Part shown: positions 58,954-64,000 of the stretch, one piece after another
Layout of the letters: each line of letters begins with the position of its first letter
Position numbering within the stretch: position 1 is the stretch's first letter
Origin: Paracoccus homiensis
GTDB lineage: Bacteria; Pseudomonadota; Alphaproteobacteria; Rhodobacterales; Rhodobacteraceae
Assembly (NCBI RefSeq): GCF_900111675.1
Contig: NZ_FOHO01000001.1
Location: 310,001 to 374,000, forward strand
Direction: 5' to 3'
Length of the DNA stretch: 64,000 bases
Position numbers and translations under genes: made by a program
Notes under the pieces: generated by a model
Seen by the model: only the letters and a program-made list of their open reading frames with translations
What the model was told of the DNA's origin: nothing
Database searches by the model: none

Positions 58954-60407
58954 TCATACTGCTCCCGGTATTTGCGCACGATATACAGCGCCAGAACATT
59001 CAGCCCGAGGGTAAAGACGAACAGCGTCAGACCCAGGGCAAAGGCGACCAGCGTTTCGGGGCTGGCAAATTCGGTATCGCCAGTCAGCTGGCTGACGATC
59101 TTCACGGTGACGGTGGTCATCGCCTCGAACGGGTTCATCGACAGCTTGGCGGCGGCCCCTGCCCCCAGCACCACGATCATGGTTTCCCCGATGGCGCGAC
59201 TGGCGGCCAGCAGGACGGCACCGACGACGCCCGGCAGGGCGGCGGGCAGGATCACCTGCTTGATGCTTTCCGATTTCGTCGCGCCCAGCCCGTAGGAACC
59301 GTCGCGCATCGACTGCGGAACCGAGTTGATGATGTCATCCGACAGCGAGCTGACAAAGGGGATCAGCATGATGCCCATGACCAGACCGGCGGTCATCACC
59401 GACGAGGACGAATTCCCCAGACCCAGCGGTTGCGCGAAATAGTCGCGCAGCATCGGGCCGACGGTGATCAGCGCGAACAGACCATAGACGATGGTCGGGA
59501 TGCCGGCCAAAATCTCGATCAGCGGTTTGGCGACGCTGCGCACGCGCTTGGTGGCGTATTCGGCCAGATAGATCGCGGCCAGAAGTCCGATCGGCACCGC
59601 GACCAGCAGCGCGATGAACGAGACATACAGCGTCCCCCAGATCAGCGGCCAGACGCCTAGATCGGAACCGCCGCGGAATTGCGGGTTCCAGGTCAGCGAC
59701 AGGAAGAAATCCTTGGCGGGATACAGCCGGAAAAAATGCATGGTTTCGAAGATCAGCGACAGCACGATCCCGACGGTCGTCAGAATGGCGATCAGCGACG
59801 ATCCCAGAAGCAGCGCCTTGACCACCGCCTCGCTGACATTGCGGGCGCGGAAATCGGGGCGAATGCGGGTCATCGCATAGGCCAGACCGGCCAGCGCGAC
59901 CAGCAGGATCAGCACCGTGCGGATCAGGCCGGCGCTGTTGGTCAGGCTGCGCTTATGTTTGGCGGCTTCGAACACGGCGGGTTCGACATCGGCCCCGACC
60001 GCAACGCCGACCGCGGCCAATTGGCCGCGCAGGTCGGAATCGCCGGGCGTCAGCGCCGTCAGATCATCCTCGGACATGTCATTGGCGGCCATCAGCGCGC
60101 CCAGCCCGTCCGAGATACGTCCGACATCGGCCATTTTCAGGTCGATCTCGGATTGGGATACCCCATCGGTCGTCACGGTGCCCCGGACCTGGCCGTCGAT
60201 GACGCTTGGCGCGGCCAGCAGCCAGACGATCAGCAGCAGCAGCGCAGGAACGACGGTGAACAGAAAGACCGATTGGCCATACTGGCTGGGCAACGAATGC
60301 AGTTTGCGGGGGTCACCCGCAACGCTGGCCAGGGCACGGCGGCGGCCAAGAATATAGCCGATCACACCAAGTCCGACCACGATCAGCAGAAGAAGGCCAA
60401 TGCTCAT
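58950..60407 (-). CDS. pstC: Phosphate ABC transporter permease PstC
   Basis: Inner-membrane permease, 485 residues. An N-terminal helix (3-22), a second at about 50-68, a long periplasmic section, then the core with LLAAIYLAEYATKRVRS, IIEILAGIPTIVYGLFALI-like segment and the EAA loop SMRDGSYGLGATKSESIKQV. Works with PstA as channel. Separated from pstS by a 72-base gap with a hairpin. Confidence 0.95.
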   Translation of the reverse strand: MSIGLLLLIVVGLGVIGYILGRRRALASVAGDPRKLHSLPSQYGQSVFLFTVVPALLLLIVWLLAAPSVIDGQVRGTVTTDGVSQSEIDLKMADVGRISDGLGALMAANDMSEDDLTALTPGDSDLRGQLAAVGVAVGADVEPAVFEAAKHKRSLTNSAGLIRTVLILLVALAGLAYAMTRIRPDFRARNVSEAVVKALLLGSSLIAILTTVGIVLSLIFETMHFFRLYPAKDFFLSLTWNPQFRGGSDLGVWPLIWGTLYVSFIALLVAVPIGLLAAIYLAEYATKRVRSVAKPLIEILAGIPTIVYGLFALITVGPMLRDYFAQPLGLGNSSSSVMTAGLVMGIMLIPFVSSLSDDIINSVPQSMRDGSYGLGATKSESIKQVILPAALPGVVGAVLLAASRAIGETMIVVLGAGAAAKLSMNPFEAMTTVTVKIVSQLTGDTEFASPETLVAFALGLTLFVFTLGLNVLALYIVRKYREQYE

Positions 60408-60433
60408 GGGATACCTGTCACAAATGGGTACGA

Positions 60434-60458
60434 GGCGACGGCGTATACAGCCGTCGCC
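60434..60458 (-). terminator. Hairpin between pstS and pstC
   Basis: GGCGACGGC and GCCGTCGCC form a perfect 9-bp stem with a 7-base loop. In this position it probably stabilises or partly ends the pstS transcript, giving more binding protein than permease. Confidence 0.55.
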
Positions 60459-60479
60459 CCAGCTTTCAACCGAAAGAAA

Positions 60480-61520
60480 TTACTCCAGCGGCCCCATCGG
60501 GGTGCGGTTGGCAACCATTTCCTGGGTCGCGGCCAGTTCCGGGTCCGACACCAGACCATAGGATGCCAGCGGACCGTTCGGGCCGGCGATGTCATCGGAC
60601 ACGAAGAACTCGATATATTCCTGCAGGCCGGGGATGACGTCCAGATGTGCGTTCTTGACGTAGAAGAACAGCGGACGCGACACGGGATATTCGCCCGACG
60701 CGATCGATTCCGTCGAGGGGGTCACACCCGACATGGTCGCCACTTTCAGCTTGTCCATGTTGTTTTCATAGAAGGACAGGCCGAACACGCCGATGGCGTT
60801 CTTGTTTGCGTCGATACGGGCCAGCGTTTCGGTGTAGTCGCCGTCGATATCGACCGACACGCCGTCGGTGCGCAGCGCGGTGCACATCTCTTCGGCCTTG
60901 TCTTCGTCGCCGCCGTTCTGTTCGGCAAAGACTTCCATGGCACCCGATTCTTCACAGCCGGCAAGGATCACCTTTTCGTCGAACACTTCGCGGGTGCCGT
61001 GCTTGGTGCCCGGAACGAAGGCCAGGATTTCCTGCGCGGGCAGGTCGGCATTCACGTCGGCCCAGGTGGCGTTGTCATTGGCTTTGACTTCGCCGTCGAC
61101 GACGATGTCCTTGGCCAGCGCGTTGAACCAGTCGGCCGGGGTAAAGGCGAAGTCGGCGCCGTCGATGTCGCTGGCAAAGACGATGCCGTCATAGCCGATG
61201 CGCACTTCCATGATCTCGGTCACGCCGTTTTCGGCGCACAGGTCGATATCCGACTGCTTGATGCGGCTGGACGAATTCGCGATGTCGATGGTGTTTTCGC
61301 CAACGCCTTCGCACAGCTTCTTGCGGCCCGCGCCCGAACCACCCGATTCGACGACCGGGGTGGGGAAGTCGAAGTTTTCACCGAAGGCTTCGGCGACGAT
61401 GGTGGCATAAGGCAGCACGGTCGAGGAACCGGCGGTCTGGACGTTGTCACGTGCGGCGGCGGCGGTGGCCGAGGCCGCGATGATGGCAATCGCCGAGACG
61501 GTGAATTTCGCGGTGTTCAT
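60480..61520 (-). CDS. pstS: Phosphate-binding protein PstS
   Basis: Periplasmic phosphate receptor, 346 residues. Signal peptide MNTAKFTVSAIAIIAASATA, mature start near ARDNVQTAGSS. TAGSSTVLPYATIVAEAFGE, ESGGSGAGRKKLCEG and NSSSRIKQSDIDLC supply the Ser/Gly/Arg phosphate-binding loops. Four Cys may form disulfides. First gene of the phosphate operon, behind the Pho box. Confidence 0.95.
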   Translation of the reverse strand: MNTAKFTVSAIAIIAASATAAAARDNVQTAGSSTVLPYATIVAEAFGENFDFPTPVVESGGSGAGRKKLCEGVGENTIDIANSSSRIKQSDIDLCAENGVTEIMEVRIGYDGIVFASDIDGADFAFTPADWFNALAKDIVVDGEVKANDNATWADVNADLPAQEILAFVPGTKHGTREVFDEKVILAGCEESGAMEVFAEQNGGDEDKAEEMCTALRTDGVSVDIDGDYTETLARIDANKNAIGVFGLSFYENNMDKLKVATMSGVTPSTESIASGEYPVSRPLFFYVKNAHLDVIPGLQEYIEFFVSDDIAGPNGPLASYGLVSDPELAATQEMVANRTPMGPLE

Positions 61521-61579
61521 GGATCACTCCTGAGTCGGTTTCCCCGTGATGGGGCTGCCTTGTGACCTAGGCCGCCTTC

Positions 61580-61619
61580 GTGACAGCCGTGCAACACAAA
61601 TATGACGATTTTATGACAA
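61580..61619 (-). promoter_or_regulatory. Tandem Pho box upstream of pstS
   Basis: On the minus strand TTGTCATAAAATCGTCATA (61601-61619) matches the PhoB consensus of two 7-bp half-sites with 4-bp spacers. Continuing in 11-base steps comes a degenerate GTGTTGC and a fourth good half-site CTGTCAC (61580-61586), so two PhoB dimers could bind side by side. Confidence 0.82.
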
Positions 61620-61648
61620 GGCGAAATCTGACGCGAAGGCAACAATTG

Positions 61649-61680
61649 CTGGGGCGCCACGCAGTTGCGCGGCGCCCCAG
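61649..61680 (-). terminator. Hairpin after the BCCT transporter gene
   Basis: CTGGGGCGCC and GGCGCCCCAG form a 10-bp stem with a 12-base loop, beginning 27 bases after the BCCT stop. On the minus strand it is followed by CAATTGTTG, so the T-run is weak. Confidence 0.6.
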
Positions 61681-61706
61681 ATGGTTCAACCTGCGATGTT
61701 ATGTGA

Positions 61707-63296
61707 CTATTTGTGACGCTCGGATCGCAGGGCCAGATACAGGCACCACGCCATTGCCAGAACGACCAGCGTGAAGGGAATGCCCATCGACACCGCCGCC
61801 CCCTGCAGCGCATTCAGGCCGCCGCCCAACAGCAGCGCGATCGCCACCAATCCCTCGAACGTGGCCCAGAAGACGCGCTGCGCGACCGGCGCATCCATCT
61901 TGCCGCCCGCCGTGATCGTGTCGATCACCAGCGACCCCGAATCGGACGAGGTGACGAAGAACACCACGATCAGGATCAGCGATACCGGCGCGGTGATGCT
62001 GTAAAGCGGCAGCTGATCCAGCATCCGGAACAGCGCCAGTTCGGGCCGGTATTCCGACACCGCCTGCGCCACGCCGTCATAACCTGCCGCCATCTGTTCC
62101 AGCGCCAACCCACCGAACACGCTCATCCACAGGGCGCAGACCAGCGAGGGCGCGACCAGCACGCACAGCACGAATTCCCGCACCGTCCGCCCGCGCGAGA
62201 TGCGGGCAATGAACATGCCGACAAAAGGCGACCATGCGATCCACCATGCCCAGTAGAAGGTCGTCCAGCCGTGCATATAGCCCGTATCCTCGCGCCCGAA
62301 GGGGTTGGACAGCGGCACGATCTGGACCGCGTAATCGCGCAGCACCGCGCCGAAATTGCCCAGCAGGGACAGCGTCGGCCCGACCAGCAGCACAAAGACG
62401 AACAGGATCACCGCCAACACCATGTTGATTTCGGACAGCCGCTTGACCCCGGCATCCATGCCCAGCACCACGGACACCAACGCCACCGCCGTGATGGCAA
62501 CGATCAGCCCCACGATCAGCGTGTCCGAGATCGGGATGCCGAAAACATCGTTCAGCCCCGCCGCGACCTGCTGCGCCCCCAGACCCAGCGTCGTCGTCAG
62601 CCCGAACAGCGTGGCAAAGACCGCCAGCGTGTCGATCAGATGGCCCGGCCAGCCCCAGACCCGTTCCCCCAGCAGCGGGTAAAAGGCCGAGCGCAGCGTC
62701 AACGGCAGTTCCAGATTGAAATGAAAGATCGCCAGAACCAGCCCGACGACGACATAGACCGCCCAGCCGCTAAGCCCCCAGTGGAACACCGTGCCGACGA
62801 TGCCCATCGTCTCGTTTCCGGGCACCGACGGATCGCGCCCCAACGGCCAGGCGTCAAGATCGGGCAGCGTGTAATACATCGGCTCCAACACGCTGAAGAA
62901 CAGCAACCCGATCCCCATGCCCGCCGAAAACAGCATCGCGATCCAGCCGGGATAGCTGTAGTCGGGCGTCGCATCGCGCCCGCCGATCCGCACCTTGCCA
63001 AGCGGCGAGATCGCCAGAAACAGGCAGAACAGCACCAGGATGTTGACCGCGATCATCAGATACCAGTCGAAGGTGCTGGTCAGGAACGGGCGCAGCCAGC
63101 CAAAGAACTGGGCCGCGGCCTCCTGGTTGGTCAGCGCAACCGCGACGAACAGGATGATCAGGCTTGCCGAGATGACAAAGACCGGATTGTGGATATCCAG
63201 CCCCATCGGACGGATATTGTCCTGACCCAGTTCGTAATCGGTATCGAAATCCAGAACCCGTGGGTCTGCGTCGCCGTCTTGATCCGTATCTGCCAT
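61707..63296 (-). CDS. BCCT-family betaine/choline/carnitine transporter
   Basis: Secondary transporter of 529 residues with twelve hydrophobic helices. GWIAMLFSAGMGIGLLFFSV and the Trp-rich stretch TTFYWAWWIAWSPFVGMFIA are the two BCCT signatures (substrate Trp box and Gly-rich helix). The N-terminal tail (about 38 residues) is acidic. Substrate is probably glycine betaine, choline or DMSP, for osmoprotection or nutrition; not decidable here. Next to the phosphate operon without evident link. Confidence 0.93.
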   Translation of the reverse strand: MADTDQDGDADPRVLDFDTDYELGQDNIRPMGLDIHNPVFVISASLIILFVAVALTNQEAAAQFFGWLRPFLTSTFDWYLMIAVNILVLFCLFLAISPLGKVRIGGRDATPDYSYPGWIAMLFSAGMGIGLLFFSVLEPMYYTLPDLDAWPLGRDPSVPGNETMGIVGTVFHWGLSGWAVYVVVGLVLAIFHFNLELPLTLRSAFYPLLGERVWGWPGHLIDTLAVFATLFGLTTTLGLGAQQVAAGLNDVFGIPISDTLIVGLIVAITAVALVSVVLGMDAGVKRLSEINMVLAVILFVFVLLVGPTLSLLGNFGAVLRDYAVQIVPLSNPFGREDTGYMHGWTTFYWAWWIAWSPFVGMFIARISRGRTVREFVLCVLVAPSLVCALWMSVFGGLALEQMAAGYDGVAQAVSEYRPELALFRMLDQLPLYSITAPVSLILIVVFFVTSSDSGSLVIDTITAGGKMDAPVAQRVFWATFEGLVAIALLLGGGLNALQGAAVSMGIPFTLVVLAMAWCLYLALRSERHK

Positions 63297-63398
63297 GTCG
63301 TCCCCTGCCGGTTGTGGGTCCGCGCGACGCCCTGCCGTCGCGGCGGGTAGCTTCCGTCAGGACAGCATGTTTCGCACGACCTCACAACCCTGTGGGGT

Positions 63399-63414
63399 AA
63401 ACCGCTCGCGGTTT
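63399..63414 (-). terminator. Small hairpin at the aroC stop
   Basis: AAACCGC and GCGGTTT form a 7-bp inverted repeat that overlaps the first base of the aroC stop codon. On the minus strand it ends in TTTACC. Probable weak terminator for aroC. Confidence 0.4.
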
Positions 63415-64000
63415 CAGCCGATCTGGCCGCGGGTTCCGCCGGTCTGGGCGCGGTCCATCAGCAGATGGTCAAGGATGACGCAGGCGGCCATCGCCTCGGC
63501 CACGGGGACGGCGCGAATGCCCACGCAGGGATCGTGGCGGCCCTTGGTGATCAGGTCCAGTTCCTCGCCCATCTGGTTGATCGTCTGGCGCGGCGTGGTG
63601 ATCGAACTGGTCGGCTTGACCGAAAAGCGCACCGCGATGTCCTGCCCGGTACTGATCCCGCCCAGAATGCCGCCCGCATGGTTCGACATGAAGCGCGGGC
63701 CGTCATTGCCCATGCGGATTTCATCGGCATTGGCGGTGCCGGTCAGGGCGGCGGCGGCCATGCCCTCGCCGATCTCGACACCCTTGACGGCGTTGATCGA
63801 CATCATCGCCGCGGCCAGATCGGTGTCCAGCTTGGCATAGACCGGCGCGCCAAGGCCGGGCGGACAGCCCTGCACCAGAACCTCGATCGCGGCGCCGACG
63901 CTGTTCTGATCCTTGCGGATGCCGTCCAGATAATCGGACCATGCCTCGACCGCCGTGGCATCGGGCAGGAAGAACGGATTGCCGGGCACCGCCGACAGAT
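63414..64000 (-). CDS. aroC: Chorismate synthase AroC (5' part beyond window)
   Basis: Converts EPSP to chorismate using reduced FMN, last step of the shikimate pathway. The visible C-terminal ~195 residues contain [71 protein letters not shown] and [19 protein letters not shown], all typical of AroC. The frame is open to the right edge; GTG 63989 is only an internal codon. Confidence 0.96.
   Translation of the reverse strand, partial: LSAVPGNPFFLPDATAVEAWSDYLDGIRKDQNSVGAAIEVLVQGCPPGLGAPVYAKLDTDLAAAMMSINAVKGVEIGEGMAAAALTGTANADEIRMGNDGPRFMSNHAGGILGGISTGQDIAVRFSVKPTSSITTPRQTINQMGEELDLITKGRHDPCVGIRAVPVAEAMAACVILDHLLMDRAQTGGTRGQIG

Noticed and set aside
56737-59295. Plus-strand frame of 852 codons with Gln/Asp/His-rich product
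   Set aside because: Antisense to pstB, pstA and pstC; no family motif.
61713-63350. Plus-strand frame of 545 codons
   Set aside because: Exact antisense of the BCCT transporter; Arg/Gln/His-rich as expected from reverse reading of membrane helices.

Overview
The window is about 64 kb of GC-rich chromosome from an alphaproteobacterium of the Rhodobacteraceae, most probably a Paracoccus. The best marker is the cytochrome c1 gene at 53169-54347: between its signal peptide and its haem domain it carries a long Ala/Glu/Asp-rich acidic insertion, as known from Paracoccus denitrificans c1. The gene content (glgBCA, serCA, pst-pho, dnaKJ, petABC, ArfB, HspQ, TrhO) and dense coding with many ATGA start/stop overlaps fit this. 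I see no insertion sequence, phage gene, CRISPR array, rRNA or tRNA. The region reads as core chromosome with a few accessory islands.

Layout. 1-6416: glycogen synthesis (glgB-glgC-glgA on the minus strand, glgA cut by the window edge), divergent from a GH13 alpha-glucosidase. 6437-12308: a small membrane protein, a MatB-type malonyl-CoA synthetase, and an island of extradiol-dioxygenase-like VOC proteins, an FMN reductase and a dioxygenase-hydrolase fusion, resembling the quinone-detoxification genes of Bacillus (mhq, catE, azoR). 12412-16276: serine biosynthesis (serB divergent from serC-serA), with a structured leader before serC. 16365-18791: PPP-type phosphatase, CreA, HspQ and an RsbV/RsbW-like pair. 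18881-20047: thiolase. 20222-24233: the Anbu proteasome-like operon (ATP-grasp, alpha-E, transglutaminase, Anbu). 24314-31226: malic enzyme, TrhO, SLC13 transporter and NAD salvage (pncA, pncB). 31223-35468: phosphate transporter, Nudix, ArfB, and a nitrilase-GNAT-SnoaL operon.

35610-46817 is a surface-polysaccharide region: phosphomannomutase, sulfotransferase, a GT14-type transferase, two paralogous GT2-type transferases, galE, galU, kdsB, cysQ and a KpsM-like exporter permease. A PAPS-type sulfotransferase and the PAP phosphatase CysQ in the same region suggest a sulfated product. 47023-51035: dnaK, dnaJ, radC behind a good heat-shock promoter. 51260-54347: petABC (cytochrome bc1), closed by a classical terminator. 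54457-61520: ribokinase-like gene, then the phosphate regulon pstSCAB-phoU-phoB with a tandem Pho box before pstS. 61707-64000: a BCCT transporter and the 3' part of aroC.

The best candidates for under-described biology are the Anbu operon; the quinone-type island with its fused gene (internal ribosome-binding site and ATG at the domain junction, leader hairpin that would hide the first ribosome-binding site); and the putative sulfated-polysaccharide locus. Functional calls rest on motifs read by eye; no database search was possible.
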